Of a stretch of DNA of 64,000 bases, positions 20,840 to 33,949 are shown in pieces. Within the stretch, counting starts at the first letter, position 1, and every line of letters starts with the position of its first letter. Made by a program: the position numbers and the translations under genes. Source of the DNA: Sarcocystis neurona. Taxonomy: Eukaryota > Apicomplexa > Conoidasida > Eucoccidiorida > Sarcocystidae. The stretch covers positions 1,502,379 to 1,566,378 of the forward strand of contig KL647299.1 in NCBI GenBank assembly GCA_000727475.1. Direction: 5' to 3'. Below the pieces are notes generated by a model. The model searched no databases. It saw only the letters and a list, made by a program, of their open reading frames with translations, and had not been told where the DNA came from.

Positions 20840-23800
20840 AAAGGACAAAGCACCCAGCTGTTTACACGTATATATCTATATGTTCGTACTTGCGTATATA
20901 GAAATGGATACATGTGCGTCACACCTATGTGACACGTATATAATATGAAAGCGCTAGTCGAATACGTGTATATATATATATATGTACACGGGGGGGTAGA
21001 CGAACGAATGTCTACGTTACATATACAAATGCATTGTGTACAGGTGTTCACACATATACACTTGAATAATCTATGTTCCCTCTCCAGTCAGCTTCAGCCT
21101 CTGCTGTTCTTGGTTGCCGAAAATAAGGCTAGTCCGGGAGACAAGAAAACCGAGTAAAAACTTTCTCTCACTGCTGCCCCAGCCGCGGAAGAAGTGAAGC
21201 AGTGGAGGCACAGCAGAAGTGAATCGAGACGAAGCAATACGTGAGCTAACAAGAGTTGACGAGAGAGTAGTAAAGTGTGTCGTGGAAACGGCAGCAAGTG
21301 GAACGAATCCATGGGCACAGTGAAGTAGCAAGCCGTCTACAAAGCGAGACGAATCTCTGTGGACACACTTGTGTACCCACATTTACTGACACTCCTGTAT
21401 GTTTATGAGTATACAGTATTTATGTGAGTACGTGCGTAAAATTCTATGAACGAACCAATAGTCTTACGTGGATACATCGGCAGGGACTGCGTACTAAGAA
21501 ACCACGGTAGGTGAATTGACGGAAAAATAAGGCTCCCGACGGCGAGCCACGCACAAGAGGGGTAAACAACGAGAAATATCGAAGAAAGATATCAAATAGG
21601 AAGAAGAGAACTTCGCGAGTGTGCGGGACAGGATACAGAAGCAAAGAATGCGCACCACACTGGGACGAATAGGGAGAAAGACATTCAATAGGGACGGATA
21701 CTCTCCTTTAGATGTTACCGGTGAGGACCACAGGGGAACGCGTAGTGCGAAACCGGAACAGCACACGACAGACTAGAAATGAGAGATGACGAAGGAAGAG
21801 ATGAGGAGAAAGGGAGGAAGAAGCAGAAGACATACTGAGGGAAGCGAACAACCTACGAGAGACTGTGTGCTCTGGAAACACCAATTTCCACGGAGAAGCA
21901 GTAAACTGCCAGTAGCAGACTTATGTGTTCAGTTGACGGAGGTGCTCTGCAGTAAGTTGTAAGCACAGCGAAAGCGACTACGCGTTTTCTGTAATGTGGT
22001 TACCGACTTTGAGTCTCTCGCCACGGAAAGTGTGCGGCGGAGTTTTCCTATAATGAAGATGGAGAAATCTGGGGAAAATAAAATTCACGGTGTCTGCAAG
22101 AAGCGCATAGCCAAATAATATGAATCGGTGAGGGGCGGCGCCCCAGGCATCGATCACCGCCAGCAACAAAAACATACGGAGGTCTTCAAGACAAGCCAGG
22201 TGGAGACACATACTACGTGGAGGTACGAAATGCGCTCATGGAGGAGGGTTGCCTCACTATAAACTAAAAGATGCAGTGTGAGGGGGCGTTCAAATTGAGC
22301 ACACTAAAAAGAGACAGAATAACTGTGTATTCTTTGCGCTTCGAAAAGCCAATCAATTAAAGGGACACTTCAGCTGCGAAAACTAGTGCGTGCGAGCTGT
22401 CGTGAAAGCGCACGCTGTTTTGGGTTGTTTTCCACTGCTTAGGCCACAAAAGCGCCCGCTCTGAGCTATTCCGTTTGACATAAGACAAAAAAGAGGTAAA
22501 GCAGATGTCCGCGACGAAACGCGTGATCTCGCTCCCGAACTCTGCACTATTGTGCACTAATTTGTTTTCTTGCTCACAGAACTCACACCCTCAGGCGACC
22601 AGGACGAGCAGAAGTAGTTTTCCAGCAACCATCTTACCGCTACGAGGGTAATGTCGAAGAGGACAATAATCACCGATTTCACAACTCATCGAATTTCCAG
22701 GTTACAGAGAGTATAAATAAACTTTAGCTTCCAGGAGAAACGGCGGTCTATTCCTCCGTCTGTCTGCCCCTGGCACGCGTCTACTTGCCGTGGAACGGAC
22801 AATTTCACACGTGTATGTACTTCGCCTCAGAAACGTCCACGTAGGGAATTGTCGTCTACAAGAAAAGTAGGCAAATATTACTCGAGACATGGAAAAGACA
22901 AAAGTTACTGCTTTCTGTTGTCTACTGCGTGAGGCACAGAATATTGTCGCTATCTGCTTGGCATCGTGTGCGAGCACCGGTGCTGTGGCGGGAGTCGCTA
23001 GCAGAAGGGGGAGGGCCAACGTTGCTGATGCGGTGAAGCACGGAAGAAAGTATGCCGTAAGCTCCGGAACACTGTACAGACAAGATACAAAGGTGGAAGA
23101 AAGGAGTACGGTGGGTTACTTCCCACAAAAGTGGAGTAGACTCCCACTGCCAATACACGCCGGGCGCCCGAGGAGGTAGATTACGCTGTCGCACTTGCAC
23201 TGCAGCCAGGCACACCAAGTGTAGGAATATCACCCTTTATGGCAGCTGTAGACATTACAACCCGGTATGAATACACCCGGTTGTGCAGAAGAAATGAGAA
23301 GGATTTCCTACGCACCAAGTAGCTGTAGAGCAGACAGCTCCATTGCAGTCGCTTACACATACACGTATATAATTGTATGTAGAGAGAGAGAAAAAAGGCA
23401 TGTGCTCAAACAACGCGGGTGAACACCTGCGCTGCAGTCATAACTCCTATGTATATACACGGAGAGATATGAATAAATCGACGCAGATTTAGAGAGATAC
23501 GTGTGCGCACACGTATGTTTACACTGGTGGGTACAGATCTGTGCGTCGTCAGTCCAACGCTGTTCCGACGCGTCACGCTTTCAAAGAGTCGCGACTTCAC
23601 AACACGGATTTTCGAAAGGGTCTCTATGCACATTTGTGTGGGAACTGACACACGTGTTTGCCTACAAACACCGAAGTGAATGTGGACGAGCAGTGATGCG
23701 GTATCGTGCAGGTTCTGTTGTACCACTATGATACAGTCGTTTTAGTTTCCAAAAATGGAGAACTGCAGACTGTTCAAAAAGTGTACATGTTATCTCACGT

Positions 23801-26800
23801 ACACCCTACAAAAACCCGCACCGCTATCGCGATTCCTCTAATGAAAACTGGCAGAGAGTTGCCTTTTAATTGCTTAACTCAATTAAAGGAAGCACGTCCC
23901 TTCTACTTGTCAAATTGTAGTTGTCAACCGTTGTACTTGCTATGTATGGATATGCAACTCATGAGATATGCGCGCGTACTTACGTGTATCTCCTGTGACT
24001 GAATGTACGTGCACAGGCGTGGAGATAGGTAGTTGGATACAGCGATCGCACACCTGCGCTGAAGCTGAAGTGGTAGCATCTTGCACCGGTAGGCACTCGT
24101 GTCGCGCGTTGTGCGTTGTACTCAAACAAGTTCGCACACGTATACCCCTGCGTTTGCTTAATAAAGAAGAAACGAGCACCCTCCGCTTGCATCTGTGGTC
24201 GGGTACCGCCTACCGCCTATACAATCCAGGGGCACATCCGTGCAAATATGCACAGCAGGGTAGTCCTTCCGAACGTGTGGTTTGACCCTTGATCGACCTG
24301 AAAGAATAGGTGCTACAGGATGCCCTTTCTCCACGGCAAATTAGTAAAATGCCGGTGCAAGGTGTTCCAGCTGTTTGCCTGGTACATCCAAACTTTACAC
24401 GAAAGTTTCGCAGTACGGCCTCAGCGAAGTAAAATGGAAAAAGATTCACGATGGACTGCGAGAGGGACAGAAAAATACGTATAAGTATGTCGGAATCTCG
24501 GAGGCTCCGATATTCCACGTAAACTGTTGAGTTTTACCACTGTCGCAACTTTACAAGTGTAGTGGGAAAATGGGAGAGGCAGGGGATCCGCGAGTGTCGC
24601 AGAGGAAGAAAACGAGTGGAGAAATTCATGTAAGTGCAGCAACAGGAGAGGAACGTGCGTGCGTAGCTCATTCCACAGCTCAAAAAAAACAACAATTCCT
24701 ACTGGATCAGCGAGATATCGAATTGCTGTTCAGCTCTGCAGAAGCGGGAGTGGAGAGAAAAAGAAGTCCCGAATCAAGCGTCTGGTGGGGAGAGCTTCAC
24801 GCACATGCGAACCGCTAAGTACAGCTTCAGTGTCGCCTACATTCACAATTTCCTGTCTTTAGATTGTGGACTCAAGACTACCGTCACGATAAGACACTTT
24901 TCCGGGGAAATAGTTTCCGGCGAAATTCGGGACGCTGCGGTGGCGCAGCAAACGCGGCGTACATGTGAAATGTTGGCTCGAGCTCCAGATGAATAGTAGG
25001 ATGCAAGCGCACTTCAAGCCCTTGTTAACCTGTGTAGAGCCACGGCTTCACCTACGAAAAATGTCCTGAATGTAACGACTCTGTCGTCTTCCATTGCTTC
25101 GGCCTCGGCCTGGTTTCTACATTCTGTAACCGCAGTGGCCACGAGGACAAACCCGTCTGGCTAATGATCGCGCCAATATGGAGTGCTTCGCCCTAGACAC
25201 CGCACCACAGTGACGACTGCACAAGCTTACTGAAACTTGCTAGAACTGAGCAAATGGGCACACTTATTTGGCGGCTGTGCTGCCACGCTTCACACACACG
25301 CGCTGTGATGAAACATTCACACCGCTAGATACTTTAGCGCTCTGCCCTGCATTCCGCGACATCTGTGCGGCAGTGTGATTCGTTCTGAATGGCAATGAGA
25401 GACAATCCCTTCAAATGGTAAAAAGCACGTGTAGGACTGTTGATTCATTTCGCGCAAGTCGACCGTGCACTTGGACGCTTCCGCCCGCGGCTTCTCCTGC
25501 CTGACAATGGAACAAGAGTACCGTCGAGTGTACAAAAGCAGATCACGAAATGGAGTGTCAGGTCCGTTCGTGGACTCAACGCACGGAGCTGTTTTGTGCA
25601 TGCATATGTTCAATGTTAATTCTGGACAGCATAGCCAACAATGCGGTCACAGGCTTGGTCCCATTCGTCGTTGCAGCGTGCATACCTATGACGGAGAACG
25701 GCTGAATGAATATTTGAGTTTCGTGGTCAGCAAGGAATCGGGAGGAGTCTCGCGTGCTTCTGCCGGGGGAGCTCTGTTGCATCGGTGACGAAGAAACTAG
25801 TTTGTTTGGAAGTGTCTCAATGCGCCTGCACACGGGCCTCCCGCTTACTATTAGAAACCCTTCACACAGTGTAACGGGCGACAACGTGAGACAGAGGGAA
25901 CAACGTCTTAGAGGTTTAGCAAAATTTTCGACGATGTTGCTCACACATGTAACATAGAGACTGTGCTACCTGGCAGAGCTCGTTACCTGATATCTGCCAA
26001 GGCTTCACACGATACAACGTAGACTACATGAATATACAAAGAATTGATCACACGCCCACACATTCGGAGGCTCCCCCAGGCCGTAATGATGTACTCGTAC
26101 TTAGTTCTTCAGGAGCGTACACGTACAGAGAACACCTGTACGTCCTTGCAAATTTCGTCCTCCTCGTAGGATGCGCCGTGTCACTGAGCGGGTGAAGCGT
26201 CGTGCTCTACCCGCAGAACATCCGCACGACTGGATAGCCCGCTTGTAGAGCGTTGTGTCCACGGCAAGACGAACAGGACGCCAAATCAGTACAAGGCTCT
26301 CCCGACTGCCGTGTTCCCCTGAGGATATTACCCGGAAGCGTTGTGGCCCTTCCGACTGAAATATATTTCTTGAGACATGAATTCTGGAGTCCGATCCAAA
26401 ATTGGAATATTCTACAGTCAGTCTTTCTGTATCTGCTTCGGGAGGCCCTTCACTGTGTCATCGGTCGCATTCGTGCCCCCTTCGATCGTTGATGCTGCCT
26501 TAACGGGTACTGTCTTAACATCCGCTCTAACGTAGGCAGGCGTCCACCGGTTATAGAAGTGCTTTCACTTTGTTCGTTTCCAGTTAGAGGCTTTTGCACC
26601 CCGCAGGTCGCCACAAGGACAGTACTAGCCAGACGTTGTAGTGACCGTGTCGCATGTTTGTTGAGAACTCAACGGAAGAGAAAAAGTATTAAAGCGGCTG
26701 CGAAAGAATGTCATAGTTTGTGGCATTTTTTGGTCCGTGCAGCGAGGGACGAAAGAACGTGGAACATCGGGGAAGTACTCGAGAGGCCAGTTTCGGCGTC

Positions 26801-29280
26801 CTCTAGATCCGTCAGCTCTTCGGTGCGTAAAGACGGTCTCCCGCGTATACGAATACACGGTTTCACCTATGTGAGCCACGCGGGAAAGGCACTACGGTGA
26901 CGGGCTTCACACAGCACCAGCAGTTCTGGGGCACAGACAGCTGCGGTGTCAGCATTGACTGACCAGAGCTCTGGTCAGAAATATGGTCTTCTCAACGTGA
27001 ACTTCAAGCGCTTAGAAAGACACGCCGCGCACGAGCAGAGCCGCGATTAGGTGTCACTGGAAGCAGATTGCTTGCCTCAAGCTGTCGCCTACTTTGCACA
27101 TTTCGTGCATTCCACTCGGATTTGTCCTACAATGTTGTGAGTGAGATGTGCTCTGTCAGCAGTCCACTTCTACTGCCTGTAGCGTTGAGTGCTAGGTTCG
27201 GACGGTTGTCGTCCGAAGACGCACTCTGTTCGTGCGACCCATTCAGGGTACACATACCCGCACCGGAGAATAGGTTTCTGCGGCGGTCATTCTTAGAGAA
27301 GGACATCACGGACAAGATGGTGACCGGACGAGAGCTATGATTTTGCAAAGATCATCTTCTACACGTCCGCAGTCCTGTAAGAGTCTCAACAGGTCTGGGC
27401 TACGGGTAACAGAACTGTGCATATACCGCCTCTTGACGGCGTTGCACAAGTAGAACGCAAAAATCTCCGAGGCGGAGACCTACAACTACAAGTAAAGATG
27501 ATTAAAAACATTATTGCCATTCGTCGATTACGGAAAAACGCGGGTAGGTAGCAGATGGCGCTTTTCACCAAAAGTACAAGGACTGTGTAACAGAAGCAAG
27601 ACGCATCACTGCGTGTCCTATAGATTTTGAAGACTCGTGTGGAGAAAGCAGACCACTCGGTCGCGTGTGCTCCATTTCTTCGAACACTCCTATTTGCGCG
27701 GATCAGAAACGATTTGCTCTTCTTGCTGAAGTACGCGGGCGAATGGCAAAATTCGGTTGAGGTGGTGGGAAGCGTGCCAATAACTGGGGAGATAAAGACA
27801 CGCTTGTCGTCACATCCACGAGTCGGACCGCGTACTGTAAACCTCTTTGCGTGAAGACAGACACGCACACGTGAATCTGCAGAGGCGACGAAACACCGGT
27901 CGATCGACCGCGGTACTTCACATGTGCCCTCGACAACTTGGAGCCTCTTACGGTTCGCGTGGGGCGATTATTTCAGCAGCAGGGGTTTGCTGCGGTGTAG
28001 TCCAAGGCAGAAAAAAACAAGAATAGTATCGTCGTGAGACTGTGTCACTCGCACTCCCCCACTCCGTCGCTTTTCTTTTGGTCTCAAATGTGTCTTGGGT
28101 GGCCCCCTGGTGTGAATTTTCACGCGCGTCCCTCCAGGGTTTCGTACGCTGGCCCCCACTCCAGTCAGCCGAGTTCCACTAGTTCATCTCAAAAAGGGTC
28201 TTGCGTACCAGTCCCACAGCAGTCTGCATAAAAGCTAGAGACTCTCATGTTGCCAGCAGCTGTTCACGTCTGCCAAAGAATCGCTGTTACACCGCGACGT
28301 CCATAAGGTGCTAGCGTAATCGACATACCTGGATCATTCTGTGTCTCCACATTCTTCAGAAAATTTCCACAGTATAAACAAAGCAAACAGTAGACTTGAT
28401 CACCTGGATTTTGCAAGGAGAGAGGGAAAACCAGCAGGTTGACTTACGAGCATTTCTCCTGCAGCATCAGCGTAGGCTGTGCAAAAGAGAGTGGAAATCA
28501 GCAGGCAAATTTATGAACGGTCTTCCTGCAACATCAGCGGCGGCTTCTTGACGACGCTTGTGTCAAATATCGAGGGAAACAGAACTGCATCTAGACAAAC
28601 CTGCTAGAGAAGTAGGCCACATAGAGTGAAGCGGCCTGGGAAGTTCGTCGCTTTCTCAACCCATATATTACAACTATATATCCATGTTCCCACACTTCAA
28701 CGTGTATTACGTACACTCCATATTCGGGGTGTAGGATCCTTGTATTGTCCACCGAAGCGGAGCAGAAGGCGACAATGTGGGCAGCTGCACCGGCGCGTCC
28801 TTCCTTGACTTGCCGTCCCCATCCAAAAAGCCAGGCGCAAAAAGGCCTAGCGTGTTCAAGTGGAAGCGTGTCTGCCTGCTCGGTACTCACGCTGATATGG
28901 TTAGAGCGCTGTGGACCCAGTGCAACAGCCAAGCGAAGGCTGCACCCTGCGTGGAGAACGCAAGAAAGCTCTGCTTACACGTAGTAGAAGTATAACTACA
29001 TCCGTACGCAGTGATCTTTCAACCGCGTGAATTAAAAGCCTTCACCGGTAGGGTCGAGTGAAGTGGTCCGGTAGCGCTCTTCTCCGACATGTCTCCTGTA
29101 GTCATGCCTACTGTGAAATATGAAACTCTATGCTTTCTGTGTCCTCCCTCTTCTTGGTCAGAAGTTCTCGGACGCATAGTAGCCCAACTCGATCGAAGTT
29201 GTCCTCTACGCTGGTGCAGCTGTTACTTTTCGTGTTCGCGTGGTGATGTGCGTACATGATGTCTTGCCTCCTGGTCTAGC
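20840..29280. other. Repeat-poor stretch with no supportable gene
   Basis: About 8.4 kb of balanced-composition DNA. Open frames are short (under about 160 codons), overlap on both strands and show no motif, signal peptide or consistent splice-phase chain that I can defend. A minus-strand segment at 28591-28932 carries a stretch that only vaguely resembles the end of a retroelement RNase H. No tRNA or rRNA was recognised. A short TATATA tract with poly-G lies near 20967-20997. Confidence 0.5.
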
Positions 29281-29299
29281 ATTTGGTTTTCTCCGGTAA

Positions 29300-31700
29300 A
29301 GGGAACAAGCAGCAAATGACCGTCCGCCAACAGAAGCAGCGACGTTTGCAGAGCAGTGCTGGATCGCAGGGCAACCACAACAGGAGCAACAGCGGCGCGG
29401 CAGTCAATCGCGAGGTCTTAGCAATACAGCACCGGCAGCACCACCTCCGAGAGCTGCGGCACTTTCAAGGCAACAGCAGGACCCACATGTGCATCAGGTG
29501 CGTAGAGATCGGAGTTCCAACGACATACGCGGCTCCACGGGAGCAAGAGATTGTAGCAAACTGCGGCAGTTTAGGGGGTAGACACAACGACACAAAGACA
29601 CCCAGCACAGCCGTTTTTGAGGAAAGAGTTACAACACAAGTCCGACACTTTCCTCGCCCGTGTGACAGGAGACACTGTAACTGGATAGCAAGGGCGGCGA
29701 AATGAGCACGGCCAGCAGTGGCATACTCAAGCGTAACAGCAGTTGTAAGCGCAACAGGGGACAGGGCGGTACGGCACTGCGCGGCTGCAGCAGCAGCAGC
29801 TGGGCTGCTGCATACCAGCAACAGGAGCACGAAGAACGAACGCATCAGCCCAACCTGCATCATCAAACAGCGTCCCCTCCCTCCCTGTGTGAGCAGCGCA
29901 CCCGCGGTGAAAGTGGCAGCTACAAGGTTCTGCTGCGACAGCAGTGCAAGAGTAACAGCTAACCACTTCAGAGTCGATGACGTGTCAGGTGATGCCGCGA
30001 CGGCAGCGGAAGTGGCAAGAACACGCGCCGCACCTCATCCGTGTCTGCCACCGACATGAGACCTATCTGATTCAAGGCACACGACACCACTGCTGCAGCA
30101 ACACCGGCTGTAGCGAGATGAATGCAGTACGTATCTGCGATTACCACCTGCAGCACCAGCAGACTTCGCAGCAGCGGTACAGGCAGAATTGTGAGCAGTA
30201 GCAACACGCTGAAACTTGCGAGCACCAGTGCTAGTAGCACCGGAGTCATGGTGGATGGGAGGTTGCTGGAGCAGCAGGACCCGCACAATGGAACACCAGT
30301 AGATTGTTGATGGCAGGCCACTAGAGTAGCGTTAACCGTAGTGTATGTGAAAAGCGGTTCCAAAGAGATACAGCGCGACGAGCAAATGCAGCGCCTGGAG
30401 CGGCTCTCAGATAGATCTCTCGGCAGCAAATGAACAGAGAGTGTAGAGTGGCTGTGACCGCGCATACTACCACGTGTCGCCGAATCAGAGAAGCAGATCT
30501 AGACCGTCGACCCTCACCTACGCCTACGTGGAAGCGTCAGAATCAAACTGCACCCCTGCAACAAGAGGACGGCATCTGCAGTGTTGACAGTGCAGAATGT
30601 ACTAGGTCCAGTATCCCCAGGGCACGCAGGCCCACCAATCTCGTGAAAATCACCTAGATTACTCGAAACCTGCAGGAGTAACAAGGCAGAGGCAGCCTTA
30701 CTACTCATGCTAGTGCTAGGGGTATCACTACTACTGCTACGACTACTGCAGCTACGATCGGTGCTCGTCGGAGGGCGCGGCAGCACCCACTGTAACGGCC
30801 ACAGAGACTGGGAATGCAGTCTGCTGCAACTACAACACGGCGTGAGCGCTACAGCAGCAGGCTCTTCTAACAGAAACGGCCCAGTTAGTGTTCCTGCATC
30901 TGCATAGCGGTTGAAGCTGTAACGGCACCTCACACAGTTGATCCGTTACATATGTTGTGATGTCATCTGCAGGGCTCAATGGTCTACCCTCCCTTCCCTC
31001 ACTGCAACAGGGGAGAATGACAACGGGACTTCGGTCTCACGAATGGAGCGGAGAACTACTGCAGAAAAGTCAATTCCGTGTACATCGCACTCCCTAACCG
31101 TTCACGTACGTCTGCACTTCTTCTCTTGTGCTTCGCCACCATGATTATGACACGGCACTGTCAAGGACACCTGTCTGTTTCTCAAAGGTGACTGAACCGC
31201 CTTGTTACTTCAGTAAGCGGCTGCTGCCGTATGTGCTTGTGCTGCACTTGTTGTTGTCCGGCCACCTGCTGTTCTACTTGATGTGGCACCCGTGCAGCTG
31301 CTCTGCTGGCTGCAGCCGTCGGTGCTATTGTCAAAGCCGCTGTCGCCGTGTCGCTGTATCCTATGCTTCTTCACCTCTCATTTTACTTGTGTTGGAGATC
31401 CTGTCTCTGTACCTGCAGCTGCTCATCCAGCTGCTATTCCTCTAGCTGTCCCATCTGGTATCCCTCTTCTTTCTGCTATATCTGTCCGTGATGCTGCTGT
31501 GCACGCTGCTGCTACGCGGGATGGAGCTTCGTTTTCGTTGCAACTTTGCACGTGCACTATCTGCCGCTGCCGTATTTGCCGCTGCCCTCCTCGCTGCTGC
31601 TCGCGTCCCGCTTGTGCACCCTACGCATTTCTCTGACACCGTAGATCTGCTGACTCCACAGTTAATGTTTCACTTTTGTGTTAGTCCCTTTGAAATTCCG
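29300..31700. repeat. Degenerate CAG/CTG-rich region, possible decayed HAAR sequence
   Basis: Imperfect CAG, CAA, GCA and CTG triplets are enriched, with the plus strand CAG-rich to about 30.9 kb and CTG/GCT-rich from about 31.2 to 31.6 kb. Units are heavily interrupted compared with the 2-19 kb block. Short Ala- or Gln-rich frames (for example plus 29718-30059, with seven Ala in a row, and plus 31283-31636) end at stops, and no start, donor or acceptor chain is clear. This looks like an old HAAR segment losing its repeat purity, or a noncoding repeat remnant. Confidence 0.45.
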
Positions 31701-31925
31701 TCTAGACTTTAGTGAACCGCCACGACGGGCGCCAACGTCCACTTCCGCTGCGTGTAACAAGACTGACAACATTTTCGAAACCTGTCCGTATCAGTCAAGA
31801 ATTCAGCCATAATAAAGCTGCGTAATCGTGACACTGCAACGGACCATTCTCCCGAAGAATCTGGAAGACCTGTGCCTTCTGCATTACGGAAATATAAACT
31901 ATACGTTTTCAAACGCGCGGGATGC

Positions 31926-32229
31926 CGAGACAGGCGGGGAATGGACGTAACAATAACCTCAGTTGCGCGTGTTTGGCCACGCGCCAGAAGAGGGTTACAG
32001 AGGCGGAAGTGACATGAAAAGAGATACTTTCTCCGTAAAAAGATTTCCGTGTCCACAAGTTACAACCCCAACCTTTCCGAGACAGGGGTGAAATGCACGT
32101 AAGAGTACCCTCAGTTACGAATGTGTGGCAACGCACCAAAAGGAGGTTACACACTTAGAAATGGCATCAACGAAAATGCGCTCTCCGTAAAGAGTTTTCC
32201 GGGTTCACCCATTACGTCCCCCATCTTCC
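31926..32229. repeat. Two diverged tandem copies of a 152-bp unit
   Basis: Copy A (31926-32077) and copy B (32078 to about 32229) share, in the same order, CGAGACAGG, a CCTCAGTT segment, GAGGGTTAC/GGAGGTTAC, TCTCCGTAAA, a TTTCCG segment and a terminal ATTAC/GTTAC block. Similarity is clear but imperfect, so the duplication is not recent. No gene is evident in it. Confidence 0.7.
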
Positions 32230-32483
32230 TCTGTGCGGATTCGCTGCGTCACACAGTGCGGACCGCGCTTGATCGAACAGACACTCGTCGCAAGTTCGCG
32301 TCTGAACGGAATAGGCCATAACGACATTCAGAACTTCAGGCGAAAAGGTCTCTACACAAATGTGTGAACCGGCGAGGAACGCACGGATACGAGCGGACTC
32401 AAGCCCCCGGAAAGAAACGCCCTCCACCGTCAACGACTTCCGTTTGATGTTCGCACGTAAACGAAAGGTGGGATAAGTGGATT

Positions 32484-32999
32484 TTAATGCATTAATACCA
32501 ACGGCAACGCGACACAAGTCACCAGAAGAACCCCCACGTGTGATGCGGTTTGAACAGCCTTATTTGAGAATCCTTGGGGGAGCCGGCTTCTTCCCTTCTT
32601 GTCTAGGTACTCCTGAAGGATGGCTCTCTGACTCTCATCTCTTAACGCCTTCAAGAAGGCGCCGCTCTGTATGTTCTTCAGGAGCTGCATGTAAAATTCC
32701 TTATGCTGTACATTAACGCCTTCATCCAGTGCGCCCAGTAGCACGGCAACAACAGCCTTAGTGTACGCCTCCTGACCTTCTTGGGTCTGCAATGCACGAT
32801 CTACAGTTGGAGGTTGGCATTGTTGTATTACATCCAGCCACGCAATGTAGTGCCTCACCGCAAGCGGATATCCTGAGAGGCCGTACTGTATTATGGGCGC
32901 CGTTAGGAAGGTTTCAAAAGACGCATGAACAGGTCTTGAGCACAAGTGGAACACGGACACGATTACAAAAGCGACAAAGCGAAGAGCAAAGTTCGCCAT
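32484..32999 (-). CDS. Small secreted or surface protein, hypothetical (signal peptide and C-terminal hydrophobic tail)
   Basis: Intact single-exon minus-strand ORF, 171 codons from the ATG at 32999-32997. An in-frame upstream ATG at 33125 is possible, but the internal start gives a textbook signal peptide: MANFALRFVAFVIVSVFHL with likely cleavage near PVHA/SF. The body is mixed and mainly helical (for example EFYMQLLKNIQSGAFLKALR), with only two cysteines after the signal. The last 16-18 residues (HVGVLLVTCVALPLVLMH) are hydrophobic after a polar KAVQTAS spacer, which resembles a GPI-attachment signal; a plain C-terminal membrane anchor is the alternative. It does not show the Cys pattern of the known Eimeria TA4-type surface antigens, and I do not recognise a family. 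It sits among decayed retroelement-like DNA yet is itself undamaged, which favours a functional gene. Confidence 0.45.
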   Translation of the reverse strand: MANFALRFVAFVIVSVFHLCSRPVHASFETFLTAPIIQYGLSGYPLAVRHYIAWLDVIQQCQPPTVDRALQTQEGQEAYTKAVVAVLLGALDEGVNVQHKEFYMQLLKNIQSGAFLKALRDESQRAILQEYLDKKGRSRLPQGFSNKAVQTASHVGVLLVTCVALPLVLMH

Positions 33000-33949
33000 G
33001 ATGGTTCCCGCTGACCCTGAAAAACGGACGCAGAATTGCCGAGCCCTTCCCGGAAACGCGAGGACTGCTGGCGCGTTCACTGTTGCAGCGCAAAAAGTCG
33101 TTGGTGCGCAGCTCCAGGCTGACAACGAGGAGCGTTGGTAATTTCACCGCAGATACCAGGATTCCACCGCAGCCGCAACACGCAAGTTACTTTCTATGAG
33201 AAGGAGATCGGGTGAGCCTTATCCCATAATTCTAGAAGTAGGCAGTGAGACGGCGGAATATACAAGTGTTTGCGGCAAATATGCGTTTGCGACGAGGCTA
33301 CTCGAATGCGGGCTGGCTCAGTTGCTTCGGCAGCAGCGAAGTGAGATGCGGGAGGAGGCGACCGCTAGCTGTCCGCCTCGCATTAAATGAAAGGATGTGG
33401 CACAGCAGTTGCAGTACTAAAGCTTAAAAAACCTTTATTCCGCGCCACGTCACGTCACTCTTAGCAACAGTGAGATGATTACGAAATGGCCTTATAGGCC
33501 TTCAAGTAATCACTCGTGTACGCAGAAAGCATTCACAAGATCACAGTTGGGAGCACGGGGGAGTGCCTTTCGTTTAGACTTCTTTACGTGGATCTTGCTC
33601 AGTTGATTTCCACTTCGTCCCTTATATACTACACATGTGTGTACTACGTCTACTACTCATGGCGGCGTGGGCACGTAAGTGATTCAAGGTTAAGTTTAGT
33701 GTGTCCTTCAACTGAGTGGGGAACAAAAGCCAAGAACCTGGCGACTGTGTCAGGAATTGGTAAAGCTCGAAAGTAAGATCCACGCCTTTTCAAGCTGCGT
33801 CCGTTTCGACCGGTCGTGAAAGCTTTGTCACCCCGGCCACCGTGTTTCCGCGACATCTCCACTGAACTTGACAAGTTGATAAGAGTTTAGTAGATGTGGC
33901 ACTCTTTCAAGCGGTGTTGCTCAAGGCATTCGATTTGACTTCGAAAAAG

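Noticed and set aside
28591..28932. RNase H-like stretch on the minus strand (HIVAFCSASV)
   Set aside because: Only one short block fits and there are no ordered neighbours, unlike the 34- and 52-kb relics.
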